Of a stretch of 40,656 nt of DNA, positions 9,873 through 19,324 are shown piece after piece. This stretch comes from an uncultured Collinsella sp. Lineage in GTDB: Bacteria > Actinomycetota > Coriobacteriia > Coriobacteriales > Coriobacteriaceae. The stretch's first letter is position 1. Each line of letters begins with the position of its first letter. The position numbers and the translations under genes are program-made. Where the stretch lies: assembly GCA_958423535.1 (NCBI GenBank), contig CATZRJ010000012.1:1-40656 (forward strand), given 5' to 3'. The notes under the pieces were generated by a model. That model was not told where the DNA came from and made no database searches. It saw only the letters and a program-made list of their open reading frames with translations.

Positions 9873-11243
9873 CTAAGCTACGCCGTCGCGAGCGAGCTCC
9901 TCTGCCAGGGCTTCTGCCGGCATGGCCATAATCGCGTCGAGCTCGGTGTCGACCTCGGGGATGCGCTTGACCTTCAGCTTGCGCACCAGGTCACCGCGGC
10001 ACATCACATGCATCGGTTCACGCAGAGTGCATAGGTCATCGAGCGGATTCTTGCGCGTCACTAGGATATCGGCGGCCTTGCCGCACTCGATCGTACCGGT
10101 CTCGTCACCCAGGCCCAGTAGCTCAGCATTGACCTGCGTGGCCGTATGCAGCGCGAAGGCATTGCTCACGCCCACGTACTTGGCAAAATAGGCCACCTCG
10201 CGCCACATGTCGTACTGCGTCACGAACGGGCAGCTCGAGTCCGTGCCCAGGCCCACCTTGATACCGGCTTCCAGCGCCGCACGAGCGCTCTCGATAATGC
10301 CCGAGCACACGATGTCACCGTTCTTCTTTTGCGTGTCAGTCGAATGGGTCTTTTCCGGATCGAGCAACACAAACGGCAGCGCCGGACTGATCGTGCAAGT
10401 CACGCTTGGTGCGCGTCCCTCGAGCTGTGTTTCCGCGGCGCCGCGGTACAGTTCCAGGATCTCGGGGGTCATCGGAGCGCCGTGCTCAATCGTGTCGACG
10501 CCGGCCTGAAGCGCGGCCTTCACACCTTCGGTGCTCTCGACATGGGCCATGACCGGAAGGCCGACCTCGTGTGCCGCCTTGCACGCCGCCTCGGCGACAT
10601 CGACCGGCATGCGCAGCACGCCCGGCTCGCCCACTTCGGTCGCGTCGAACACGCCGCCCGTCACGAACAGCTTAATGACGTCGGCACCGTGCGCATACAG
10701 ATCGCGCACCTGCTGGGCTGCCTCTGCGGGAGTATTAGCCACCTGCGCAAAGAGGCCTGCACCGTGGCCACCCGGCACCGTGACACCCGTTCCCGGTGCC
10801 ACCAGACGCGGACCCTGATACTTACCGGCATCGATAGCATCGCGCACGGCGATGTCGGCAAACAGCGGGTCGCCTGCACCGCGCACCGTAGTCACGCCGC
10901 TTGCCAGCTGCTGCTGAGCGCTGCCCTTGAGGATATGGCGCACGATGGCGCGCCCCACGGGATTGTCGAGCTTCTTCATCAGCGCGCCCGCATCGCCCGC
11001 CGAAACCGGCTTGCCCGAACCGCACAGATGCACATGCATATTGATGAGACCCGGCATGAGATACGCACCGCCCAGGTCGATGACCTCGGCACCTGCAGGT
11101 GCTTGCGCCACGGCGCTCGGTCCCATCCAGGTGATGATGCCACGCTCGACGGCCACGGCCATATCGGGCTGCGGCTCCATATGCTCCGAACCATCCAGGA
11201 CGGTCGCATTGATAAACAACGTGGGACGATCGGCAGTCGCCAT
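9873..11243 (-). CDS. Metal-dependent amidohydrolase (imidazolonepropionase-like)
   Basis: A 456-residue cytosolic hydrolase of the amidohydrolase superfamily. The metal-site residues are visible: H70 and H72 (NMHVHL), a lysine in DVIKLFVTGG that is normally carboxylated, histidines in VMAHVES and TIEHGAP, and the aspartate in LGTDSS. A short beta-sandwich from both termini (VIDLGG, ADILVTRKNPLDDL) is typical. Relatives cleave Xaa-Pro and other dipeptides, or cyclic amides; the substrate here is open. The ATG at 11243 follows GGAGGAG; an earlier in-frame start at 11276 lacks a site. It appears to be a single-gene unit. Confidence 0.85.
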   Translation of the reverse strand: MATADRPTLFINATVLDGSEHMEPQPDMAVAVERGIITWMGPSAVAQAPAGAEVIDLGGAYLMPGLINMHVHLCGSGKPVSAGDAGALMKKLDNPVGRAIVRHILKGSAQQQLASGVTTVRGAGDPLFADIAVRDAIDAGKYQGPRLVAPGTGVTVPGGHGAGLFAQVANTPAEAAQQVRDLYAHGADVIKLFVTGGVFDATEVGEPGVLRMPVDVAEAACKAAHEVGLPVMAHVESTEGVKAALQAGVDTIEHGAPMTPEILELYRGAAETQLEGRAPSVTCTISPALPFVLLDPEKTHSTDTQKKNGDIVCSGIIESARAALEAGIKVGLGTDSSCPFVTQYDMWREVAYFAKYVGVSNAFALHTATQVNAELLGLGDETGTIECGKAADILVTRKNPLDDLCTLREPMHVMCRGDLVRKLKVKRIPEVDTELDAIMAMPAEALAEELARDGVA

Positions 11244-11395
11244 ATCGAGCTCCTCCCTCACGATTAACTTGAACATTTGTCCATTATCGCCCAGCGCGAC
11301 AGGATTGCTGCGGACATATCGGTTAACGGGAGGAAGAGAAGAGCGTGAGGATAAACAGACCAGTGCAGCGATGCTTCAGTCGTTCCAGCAAAACG

Positions 11396-11531
11396 TCTTG
11401 ATCTGTAACAGGTAGATGGCCAAACGGCCCCTTGTTGTTACAGATCGAGACATTCAGTCGAGTCTGCACCTGTTCATCTCGATCTGTAACAACTACGGGT
11501 CCAAACGGTCCCTAGACGTTACAGACCGAGA
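11396..11531. repeat. Alternating inverted-repeat array B (two 55-bp units)
   Basis: Units at 11396-11450 and 11477-11531, separated by 26 bp. The outermost arm (CGTTACAGACCGAGA) is the most divergent copy of the 15-mer in the window. The array lies between the amidohydrolase start and the end of the next minus-strand gene. The 150 bp on its amidohydrolase side (11244-11395) show nothing recognisable beyond room for a promoter. Confidence 0.9.
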
Positions 11532-11567
11532 CAAATAGACAGGCGGCGGCGCTGCGACAGCGCACCC

Positions 11568-12275
11568 CTACTCCCATTCCTGTTCGTAGATGTTGAGCGA
11601 CTTCACATACCGTCCCTGGGCACCCATGATGTCACGGACCAGCCTCAGAAAGAAGCTGATACACGAGGTATCGAAGCCGTCTTCCAGGTCTTCCGGATGG
11701 ACGGCGCCAGGCCCGTCGATCGCCGTATCGCTCAGGCGCGCTATGTCGTAGAGGTAGAGCTGCCCCGCCGTCAGCCAGACATCGTCGATGCACGCAATAC
11801 GCACCGCAATCGTACCTTCGCGCCAGTGCTCTTTTTGCACGATATGTGGGTCGTAGACATCAAAACGACGGTCGGTGCGCGTATCGCGCAGCGCGACCAT
11901 ACCAGTCGCCGGATCCTTATCCAAAATGCCAAAGCGAGAGAAATAGTGCGTGTCGCGCACCTGTTCGAGCCGCCTGAGCGAAGCAGGCGAAAGCGACGCC
12001 GGCGGCTCGTCAACATACAGCTCAAGCAGCGTCTTGCCGTGGTAATAGGGGCGCTCAAACAGCAGCCAATCGGTAAATGCCATGTTATAGGCCATGATTT
12101 CGTTTTGCGAGGGCTCCTCGCAATAGCTGAGCCATGGATCGACTATCACTTCGAACTGTGTGCGCGCCGACTCCAAAAACTGGAACTTTCGCAGCATCCA
12201 AAACTGGGCCATGTCGGCAATATCGTCACCGACGGCCTCGGCCAGACGTCCCCGGTCCAAAACATGATCAGCCAT
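11568..12275 (-). CDS. Conserved-looking protein of unknown function
   Basis: A 235-residue soluble, acidic protein that I do not recognise. It has no signal peptide or membrane segment. It is rich in aromatics and acidic residues (WLSYCEEPSQNEI, DWLLFERPYYHGK, THYFSRFGILD), with an Asp/Glu-rich C-terminus ending YEQEWE. Normal codon use and a strong ribosome site (GAGGAGGATGCC before the ATG at 12275) argue that it is a real gene. Neighbours give no functional hint. Confidence 0.7.
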   Translation of the reverse strand: MADHVLDRGRLAEAVGDDIADMAQFWMLRKFQFLESARTQFEVIVDPWLSYCEEPSQNEIMAYNMAFTDWLLFERPYYHGKTLLELYVDEPPASLSPASLRRLEQVRDTHYFSRFGILDKDPATGMVALRDTRTDRRFDVYDPHIVQKEHWREGTIAVRIACIDDVWLTAGQLYLYDIARLSDTAIDGPGAVHPEDLEDGFDTSCISFFLRLVRDIMGAQGRYVKSLNIYEQEWE

Positions 12276-12543
12276 GGCATCCTCCTCAAACTGATGAACC
12301 TCAATTTGAGCTTACGAGGAGGGCTCGCGGTCGCCGCCAGCGCGGGCGAAATGAGCATCGGGTTGCAAACCAGATACTGACCGAATACTTGACGGAACGC
12401 TTGACCGATACGTTATACCGAAACAAAACCCCAGTTAAACATAGGCAAATAAGCAGAGATTTTGAGCTTACCAGCCACAGCCATCACGAAAACAGCAAGG
12501 TACCGCGAGTCCGCACGTCAGCAAATGAGCAGTCAGACGTTAA

Positions 12544-12604
12544 GAGTGTCCCCAACGACTAGACAAAAAAGCGCGTCCCCAATGACTAGTCGTTGGAGAC
12601 GCTC
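12544..12604 (-). terminator. gltBD terminator built from a CTAGTCGTT palindrome
   Basis: On the minus strand GCGTCTCCAA pairs with TTGGGGACGC across about 10 nt and is followed by GCTTTTTTG: an intrinsic terminator for gltD. The same DNA is also the right half of a larger inverted repeat, arms 12544-12562 and 12586-12604 (19 bp, two mismatches). The TTGGGGAC core is shared with the TGGTGCA and TGATCC elements elsewhere in the window, so the terminator appears to derive from a dispersed repeat. The rest of the 343-bp gap (12276-12543) holds nothing recognisable. Confidence 0.8.
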
Positions 12605-12617
12605 TTGAATGACTACC

Positions 12618-14099
12618 TTACAGCCTCAAGGCCTCGGCGACCTCGGCAGCGCAGGCGAGGGCATCGGCCATGGCGCTTACCACGAGCGAGCTGCCGTTGC
12701 GGGCGTCGCCGGCCACATACACCGGCGCGGCATCCGCAGCAACGCCATCCACGCGGGCCGCAAGGTGCGAGCCCTCGGAAGCCATCACGGGCAGCGGGCG
12801 GCCCGCCGTGGCAACAGGCACGCCGACAGCTTCGAACACGCTGTGCTCCGGACCCGTAAAGCCGCAGGCGATCAGCACCAGCTGTGCCGGCACCTCGTGC
12901 TCGGAGCCCGCAATGCGTTCGGGCTTGCCGGCCGACCAATCCAGGTCGACCACGCGCAGGCCCGCTGCCGCGCCCTTCTTGTCCAGCAGCACCTCGAGCG
13001 TATCCACGCCCCAAGCACGCATCTCGCCGCCCATGGCAGCGATGGCCTCCTGCTGACCGTAGTCGGTCTTCTTAACGTTGGGCCACTGCGGCCAGGGGTT
13101 GCTCGCCGCGCGCTTATCGGGCGCAGCCGGCAAGAACTCAAACTGGCGCACGCTGCGCGCACCCTGGCGCACCGCGGTACCCACGCAATCGTTACCGGTA
13201 TCGCCGCCGCCAATGACCACGACGTCCAGGCCGCGCGCGTTCACCGCGGGCTCGCCGCCATCGAGCACCGACACAGTCGAAGCCGTCAGATAGTCCACGG
13301 CATACACCACGCCGGGAGCGTCAATGTTCGCAGCCGAAAGCCCGCGCGGGGCACGGGCACCAGCAGCCACCACGACAGCGTCAAAGTCATCGAGCTTGGC
13401 TGCCACTGCAGGGTCCGTCACATCGGCGCCCAGCTCAAACACAATGCCCAGCTCACGCATAAGCGCCACACGACGCTCGACCACGGACTTCTCGAGCTTC
13501 ATGTTGGGAATGCCATACATGAGCAGACCGCCCGGGCGGTCGTCGCGCTCAAACACCGTCACGCGAGCGCCGCGACGGGCGAGCTCCCATGCAGTCACCA
13601 GGCCAGACGGGCCAGAACCCACCACGGCAACCGTGGGTGCGCCCTCCCCCGCCGGCTCAAAGCGACGCGGACCGCCATTTGCCCACTCGTGGTCGCTGAT
13701 CGCACGCTCGTTGTCATGGATCGTCGTGGGCTGGCCATCGACCGAACCCAGGTTGCACGCGGCCTCGCACAGCGCCGGGCACACGCGACTCGTGAACTCG
13801 GGCATGGGCGAGGTGAGCGACAGACGCTCGGCAGCCTCGTCCCAGCGGCCGCGGTACACCAGCTCGTTCCACTCGGGAATCAGGTTGTGCAGCGGGCAGC
13901 CGCTCGGGCGTGCCTTGCCAAAGCTTGCGCCCATCTGGCAAAACGCCACGCCGCACATCATGCAGCGGCTCGCCTGGGCGCGACGTGCGTCATCATCGAG
14001 CTCCACGTACAGCGGGTCAAAATCATGGCTGCGCTCCTCCACGGGGCGAAGCTCGTGGGTCACGCGATCGATATCAAGAAAAGCACCGGGCTTACCCAT
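12618..14099 (-). CDS. gltD: Glutamate synthase small (beta) subunit
   Basis: A 493-residue FAD/NADPH oxidoreductase that feeds electrons to GltB. The N-terminal domain has two cysteine clusters for 4Fe-4S centres (RCMMCGVAFC...GCPLHN and RVCPALCEAAC). The FAD-binding motif VAVVGSGPSGL is followed by the NADPH-binding VVVIGGGDTGND, and GDARNG closes the FAD fold. The length is normal for the family. The start lies 5 bp after the gltB stop, so the two subunits are co-transcribed and probably coupled. The pair converts 2-oxoglutarate plus glutamine to two glutamates. Confidence 0.96.
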   Translation of the reverse strand: MGKPGAFLDIDRVTHELRPVEERSHDFDPLYVELDDDARRAQASRCMMCGVAFCQMGASFGKARPSGCPLHNLIPEWNELVYRGRWDEAAERLSLTSPMPEFTSRVCPALCEAACNLGSVDGQPTTIHDNERAISDHEWANGGPRRFEPAGEGAPTVAVVGSGPSGLVTAWELARRGARVTVFERDDRPGGLLMYGIPNMKLEKSVVERRVALMRELGIVFELGADVTDPAVAAKLDDFDAVVVAAGARAPRGLSAANIDAPGVVYAVDYLTASTVSVLDGGEPAVNARGLDVVVIGGGDTGNDCVGTAVRQGARSVRQFEFLPAAPDKRAASNPWPQWPNVKKTDYGQQEAIAAMGGEMRAWGVDTLEVLLDKKGAAAGLRVVDLDWSAGKPERIAGSEHEVPAQLVLIACGFTGPEHSVFEAVGVPVATAGRPLPVMASEGSHLAARVDGVAADAAPVYVAGDARNGSSLVVSAMADALACAAEVAEALRL

Positions 14100-14104
14100 G
14101 GCAC

Positions 14105-17100
14105 TTACGCCTCCTTCTTGGTCGAAGCAACAGAGCTGGCAGCCACGGACGCAGCGCCAGCCGCGCCGCCCGCGACATCAAAGCGAGCGACATCCGCAGC
14201 GTCGGCGCGACCGGTCACGATGTCAAACGCCAACTCCTCGCCCTGCGCATGCGTCTTGCCCACGGCTTCGGCCGCAGCGACAATCGCCAGCACGCGCTCG
14301 TACTCGGTCGGAATGACCTTCACAAAGTGCTTGCTCATCGTCTCAAAGCTGTAGAGCAGCTTGATGCCGCGCGGGCTCTGCGTCGCGTCCACGTGCTCCT
14401 GGATGAGCGCACGAATCTGCTCCAGCTCGTCGGCCGTCGGGGCCTTGAGCTCCACGCTCTCGTGGTTCACGCGGGCGCCGAGCGTGCCGTATTGGTCAAA
14501 GACATAGGCCACGCCGCCCGTCATGCCGGCGGCAAAGTTCTGCCCGACCTCGCCCAGGATGAGCGCCAGACCGCCCGTCATGTACTCGCAGCCATGGTTG
14601 CCGCAGCCCTCGACCACCACGGTGGCGCCGGAGTTGCGCACGCCAAAGCGCTGGCCGGCCAGACCGTTAATAAAGCCGCGGCCGCTCGTAGCGCCAAAGA
14701 ACGCCACGTTGCCCACGATAATGTTCTCGTCGAACTTGTAGGTCGCATGCGGGTTGGGGCGCACCGACACCTCGCCGCCCGAAAGACCCTTGCCAAAGTA
14801 ATCGTTGGCGTCGCCGCACACGTTGAGCGTAATGCCGCGCGGCAGGAAGGCGCCAAAGCTCTGACCGGCCGAACCATCGCAATCGATGGTGATGGAGCCG
14901 GCGGGCAGGCCCTCGGGATGCGCCTTGGTCACCGCGTTGCCCAGGATGGTGCCCACGCAGCGGTTGACGTTGGCGATATCGGCGCGGAAGCGAATCGGAC
15001 GCAGGTGTGCACGGGCATCGGCCGTATAGGGCACGAACAACGTGGAGTCGAGCGTCTTGTCGAGCTCGCTATCCGCGGCCATCTGCGGCAGGAAGTGGCG
15101 ACCGTCGGCACCCGGGATATAGGCACCGAACTCACAGGTCGCGCTCGCCAGCACGGGCGACAGATCGAGCAGGTTTGCCTTGCGGTTGCCCGGGACCTCG
15201 ATCTGGCGCAAGCACTCGGGATGGCCGACCATTTCGTCGACGGTGCGGAAGCCCAGGCTCGCCATGACCTCGCGCAGCTGCTCGGCAACAAAGAGCATAA
15301 AATGCTCGACGTGCTCGGGCTTGCCGCGGAAGCCGTGACGCAGGCGGCAGTTTTGCGTAGCGATGCCGGCCGGGCAGGTATCCTGCTGGCAGTCGCGCTG
15401 CATGAGGCAACCCATGGAGATGAGCGGCATGGTCGCAAAGCCAAACTCCTCGGCACCCAGCAGGCAGGCGACGGCAACATCGGTGCCGTCCATGAGCTTG
15501 CCGTCGGCCTCGAGCACTACGCGGGAGCGCAGGCCGTTTTGCAGCAACGTCTGCTGAGCCTCGGCAAGGCCGAGCTCCAGCGGCAGGCCGGCGTGCCAAA
15601 TGGAATCGCGCGCCGCGGCGCCCGAGCCGCCGTTATGGCCGCTGATCAAAATTTTGTCGGCGGCACCCTTGGCCACACCGGTGGCAATGGTGCCGACGCC
15701 GGCCTCGCTGACCAGCTTGACTGACACGCGCGCACCGGGGTTGGCGTTCTTAAGATCGAAGATAAGCTCCGCCAGGTCCTCGATGGAGTAGATGTCGTGG
15801 TGCGGCGGAGGCGAGATCAGGCCGATGCCGGGCGTGGACTGACGGACCTCGGCGATCCAGGGGTAGACCTTCTTGCCGGGCAGGTGGCCACCCTCGCCGG
15901 GCTTGGCGCCCTGGGCCATCTTGATCTGAATCTCGAAGGCGCTGCACAGATAGCGGCTCGTCACGCCAAAGCGCGCGCTTGCCACCTGCTTGATGGCGGA
16001 GTTCTTGGAGTCACCGTTAGCCAGCGGGGTCTCGCGACGCGGATCCTCACCGCCCTCGCCGGAGTTGGAACGGCCATGCAGGCGGTTCATGGCGATGGCC
16101 ATGCACTCGTGTGCCTCTTTGCTGATGGAGCCATACGACATGGCACCGGTGTTAAAGCGGCGGACAATGTTGAGCGCGGGCTCGACCTCGTCGAGTGCCA
16201 CCGGGGTGCGGCCGCCGGCATCAAAGTCCAGCAGGTCGCGCAGGCGCACGGCACGGCCGGTGCGGTGCAGGCGGGCGCTGTACTCCTTAAAGGTGTCGTA
16301 GCTGTCCTCGCGGCAGGCGGTCTGCAGCAAGTAGACAGTCTGCGGATCGATGAGGTGTTCCTCGCCGCCAAGCGGGCGCCACTTGGTCAGACCCAGCGTG
16401 GGTAGCTGATCGGGAGCCGGGCTCTTAAGGATGGCGAGCGCGGCGTCGTAGCGCTCGTTTTGCTCGCGCTCGACGTCCTCGACACCCATACCGCCCACAC
16501 GGCTCACCGTGCCGGCGAAGTACGCGTTGACGAACTCCGGCGTAAAGCCCACGGCCTCAAAGATCTGCGCCGAATGGTAGCTCTGCACCGTGGAGATGCC
16601 CATCTTGGACATGATAGAGACGATACCGGCGGTCGCAGCCTTGTTGTAGTTGGCGATGCCCTGCTCGGCCGTCACATCCAGGTCGCTGCGTGCCGCCAGA
16701 TCGCGGATGCACGCATGTGCGTTGTACGGATAGATGCCGCTCGCGGAGTAGCCCACCAGTGCCGCAAAGTCGTGCGGGGACACGGCGTCGCCGCACTCCA
16801 CCACGATGTCGGCAAAGGTACGCACGCCGGCGCGGATCAGGTGGTTGTGCACGCAGCCCACAGCGAGCAGCGACGGCACGGGCACCTCGCCCGCAGCGGC
16901 ACGATCGCTCAACACCACGATGTTCACGCCGTCGCGGACCGCAGCCTCAACGTCCTCTGCAAGCTGCTTGAGCGCGGCCTGCAGCGCGCCTTCGCCAGCA
17001 TCGCGGCGGTAGACGGCACGGAAACGGCGGGTCTTAAAGCCCACGCGGTCGATGGCGCAGATGCGGTCGAACTCTTCCTCGATCAGCAACGGGCGCTCCA

Positions 17101-18802
17101 AGCGCACCAGCTGGCAGGCCGTGCGGGAATCCTCGAGCAGGTTGCCGTGGTTGCCCAGGTAGAGCGTGGTCGAGGTGACCATATGCTCGCGAAGGGCGTC
17201 GATGGGCGGGTTCGTGACCTGAGCGAACAGCTGATAGAAATAGTCGTAGAAGGAGCGTGTCTTCTTGGACAGGCAGGCCAGCGGCGCATCGATGCCCATC
17301 GAGGCGAGTGGCGCCTTGCCCTGCTGGGCCATGGGACGCACGACCTCATCGACGTCATCCCAGTGATACCCGAGCTTGGCCATGCGCACGGCGGCGGGCA
17401 CCTCGGCGTCCTCGGCGGGCGTTGCCGCGGCAGGCCTATCGAGCGCGTCGACAGTCAGCGTCTCCTCGGCAATCCAATCACGGTAGGGCTTTTCCTTGGC
17501 GTAACGGGCGCGCAGCTCGTCGTTGTAGATGACGCGGCCACGGGCAAAGTCGACCTCGAGCATCTGGCCCGGCCCCAGACAGCCGCTCGTCAGGATGTTC
17601 TCGGGGCTCACCTCAATGGTGCCCACCTCACTTGCCAGCATAAAGCGACCGTCGCGCGTCACATAGTAGCGGGCGGGACGCAGGCCGTTGCGGTCGAGGG
17701 CGGCACCCAGGGTGCGCCCGTCGGTAAAGGCGATGGCCGCCGGGCCATCCCACGGCTCCATGAGCATGGACTGGTAAGCGTCGTAGGCGCGGCGCTCCTC
17801 ACTCAGGCTGTCGTTGTGGTCCCACGGCTCGGGCAGCAGCATGGACGCGGCACGCGTAAGCGGGCGACCGTTCATGACCAGGAACTCGAGCACATTGTCC
17901 AGAATCGCTGAATCGGAACCCTCGCGGTTGATGATGGGCATCACGCGCTCAAGATCGTGTTGCAGCACGGGGCTGTACAGGTTGGGCTCGCGGGCGCGGA
18001 TCCAGTTGACGTTGCCCTTGAGGGTGTTGATCTCACCGTTGTGGATGATAAAGCGGTTGGGGTGCGCGCGCTCCCAGCTGGGCGTGGTGTTGGTGGAGTA
18101 GCGCGAGTGGACGAGCGCCACGGCCGTCTTGACGGCGGCGTCGTTAAGATCGATGAAGAAGCGGCGCATCTGCGTGGCGACCAGCATGCCCTTGTACACG
18201 ATGGTGCGCGAGCTCATAGAGCACACATAGAAGATCTTGTCGCGCAGAGCAAACTCAGCGTCGGCCTTCTTCTCGATGGTGCGGCGGCACACATATAGGC
18301 GGCGCTCAAAGGCATCACCGGCGGGTGTGTCGTCCGGACGGCCCAGGAAGGCCTGCAGGATAGTGGGCATGCAGGCGCGGGCCGTCTCACCCAGGTCGTG
18401 CGGATCGACCGGCACCTCGCGCCAAAAGAGCAGCGGCACGCCGGCCTCGGCGCAGCCCTCCTCAAACACGCGGCGGGCATCCTCTACGCCCTTGTCGTCC
18501 TGCGGGAAGAACAGCATGGCCACGCCATAGTCGCCCTCTGCCGGCAGAATCTGGCCGCACTTTTGAGCCTCTTTACGGAAAAAGTGATGCGGAACCTGGA
18601 ATAGGATGCCAGCGCCGTCGCCGGTGTTCTTCTCGAGTCCCGTGCCACCGCGGTGCTCCAAGTTGACCAGAATGGACAGCGCATCGTCCAGAATCTGGTG
18701 ATGGCGCTCACCGTTGATATCGGCAAGCGCGCCGATGCCACACGCATCGTGGTCGAATTCGGGGCGATAAAGGCCCTGCTGCTGAGCGGAATCTGCCTGC
18801 AT
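14105..18802 (-). CDS. gltB: Glutamate synthase large (alpha) subunit
   Basis: A 1,565-residue enzyme. C21 of HDACGIG is the N-terminal nucleophile of the glutaminase domain after removal of a 20-residue propeptide. The central and FMN-binding synthase domains follow (KPGEGGHLPGKK, SPPPHHDIYSIEDL). CLMQRDCQQDTCPAGI carries the three cysteines of the 3Fe-4S cluster, and a GXXGXXXG beta-helix domain forms the C-terminus. It releases ammonia from glutamine and channels it to 2-oxoglutarate. GGGGAGG precedes the ATG at 18802. A short Ala/Ser-rich tail ends the protein. The divergent region upstream holds repeat array C. Confidence 0.97.
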   Translation of the reverse strand: MQADSAQQQGLYRPEFDHDACGIGALADINGERHHQILDDALSILVNLEHRGGTGLEKNTGDGAGILFQVPHHFFRKEAQKCGQILPAEGDYGVAMLFFPQDDKGVEDARRVFEEGCAEAGVPLLFWREVPVDPHDLGETARACMPTILQAFLGRPDDTPAGDAFERRLYVCRRTIEKKADAEFALRDKIFYVCSMSSRTIVYKGMLVATQMRRFFIDLNDAAVKTAVALVHSRYSTNTTPSWERAHPNRFIIHNGEINTLKGNVNWIRAREPNLYSPVLQHDLERVMPIINREGSDSAILDNVLEFLVMNGRPLTRAASMLLPEPWDHNDSLSEERRAYDAYQSMLMEPWDGPAAIAFTDGRTLGAALDRNGLRPARYYVTRDGRFMLASEVGTIEVSPENILTSGCLGPGQMLEVDFARGRVIYNDELRARYAKEKPYRDWIAEETLTVDALDRPAAATPAEDAEVPAAVRMAKLGYHWDDVDEVVRPMAQQGKAPLASMGIDAPLACLSKKTRSFYDYFYQLFAQVTNPPIDALREHMVTSTTLYLGNHGNLLEDSRTACQLVRLERPLLIEEEFDRICAIDRVGFKTRRFRAVYRRDAGEGALQAALKQLAEDVEAAVRDGVNIVVLSDRAAAGEVPVPSLLAVGCVHNHLIRAGVRTFADIVVECGDAVSPHDFAALVGYSASGIYPYNAHACIRDLAARSDLDVTAEQGIANYNKAATAGIVSIMSKMGISTVQSYHSAQIFEAVGFTPEFVNAYFAGTVSRVGGMGVEDVEREQNERYDAALAILKSPAPDQLPTLGLTKWRPLGGEEHLIDPQTVYLLQTACREDSYDTFKEYSARLHRTGRAVRLRDLLDFDAGGRTPVALDEVEPALNIVRRFNTGAMSYGSISKEAHECMAIAMNRLHGRSNSGEGGEDPRRETPLANGDSKNSAIKQVASARFGVTSRYLCSAFEIQIKMAQGAKPGEGGHLPGKKVYPWIAEVRQSTPGIGLISPPPHHDIYSIEDLAELIFDLKNANPGARVSVKLVSEAGVGTIATGVAKGAADKILISGHNGGSGAAARDSIWHAGLPLELGLAEAQQTLLQNGLRSRVVLEADGKLMDGTDVAVACLLGAEEFGFATMPLISMGCLMQRDCQQDTCPAGIATQNCRLRHGFRGKPEHVEHFMLFVAEQLREVMASLGFRTVDEMVGHPECLRQIEVPGNRKANLLDLSPVLASATCEFGAYIPGADGRHFLPQMAADSELDKTLDSTLFVPYTADARAHLRPIRFRADIANVNRCVGTILGNAVTKAHPEGLPAGSITIDCDGSAGQSFGAFLPRGITLNVCGDANDYFGKGLSGGEVSVRPNPHATYKFDENIIVGNVAFFGATSGRGFINGLAGQRFGVRNSGATVVVEGCGNHGCEYMTGGLALILGEVGQNFAAGMTGGVAYVFDQYGTLGARVNHESVELKAPTADELEQIRALIQEHVDATQSPRGIKLLYSFETMSKHFVKVIPTEYERVLAIVAAAEAVGKTHAQGEELAFDIVTGRADAADVARFDVAGGAAGAASVAASSVASTKKEA

Positions 18803-18986
18803 CGCGATCCTCCCCTAGATATTAGACAGTCAGTTGAATAGGCATACTAGGAGCATCGCCGGCCCGTTGTGTTTCCCACCCGTTTCGAAACAATTGCGTA
18901 ACGCGCGCCCTGCGAGTGGACACCACCGACCTCAAGGGCGACAACATAGGCCCCAAGTTCGGCCTGCAAGCTCGCCGCTTCAAACA

Positions 18987-19201
18987 TCTCGATCTGTAAC
19001 AGGAAGACCCAATTTCGACGACTAACTGTTACAGATTGAGATGTTTTCGAGAGACGGTTCCGAATGTCTCAATCTGTAACACGAAGGACCGGTTTTGGCG
19101 GTCAGCTGTTACAGATCGAGATTTTCCATAGGACCATTTCTTCCTGTCTTGATCTATAACACCTAGACCCAATTTCCATCCCTAGTTGTTACAGATCAAG
19201 A
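18987..19201. repeat. Alternating inverted-repeat array C (three 55-bp units)
   Basis: Units at 18987-19041, 19067-19121 and 19147-19201 repeat with an exact 80-bp period. Each is a 15-mer, 25 bp, and an inverted 15-mer, and 25 bp lie between units. The third unit has TCTTGAT in place of TCTCGAT in both arms, so pairing between arms is kept. The array fills the divergent region between gltB and the Nramp gene. The flank 18803-18986 has no recognisable feature. Confidence 0.93.
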
Positions 19202-19258
19202 CATTTCGGCAACCCCCTTTTACCATCCTATTCAAATACAACAATTTTGTTAGTCATG

Positions 19259-19288
19259 GTTAACTTTTAAGCCTAAAACGTGTATCCT
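19259..19288 (+). promoter_or_regulatory. Candidate Nramp promoter with metalloregulator-like palindrome
   Basis: GTTAAC (19259-19264) and TATCCT (19283-19288) are spaced by 18 bp. The spacer contains the palindrome TTTTA-AGCC-TAAAA (19265-19278). DtxR/MntR-family boxes are AT-rich palindromes with central G/C, and Nramp genes are usual MntR targets, so this is a plausible operator. The -35 match is weak. Confidence 0.35.
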
Positions 19289-19324
19289 TTGCGGCGTCAA
19301 ACAAACGGCACGCAGGAGCTCACC

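Noticed and set aside
12609..14354. Long plus-strand frame opposite gltD
   Set aside because: It has His/Arg/Ala-rich antisense composition and no start signals; gltD on the other strand explains the open frame.
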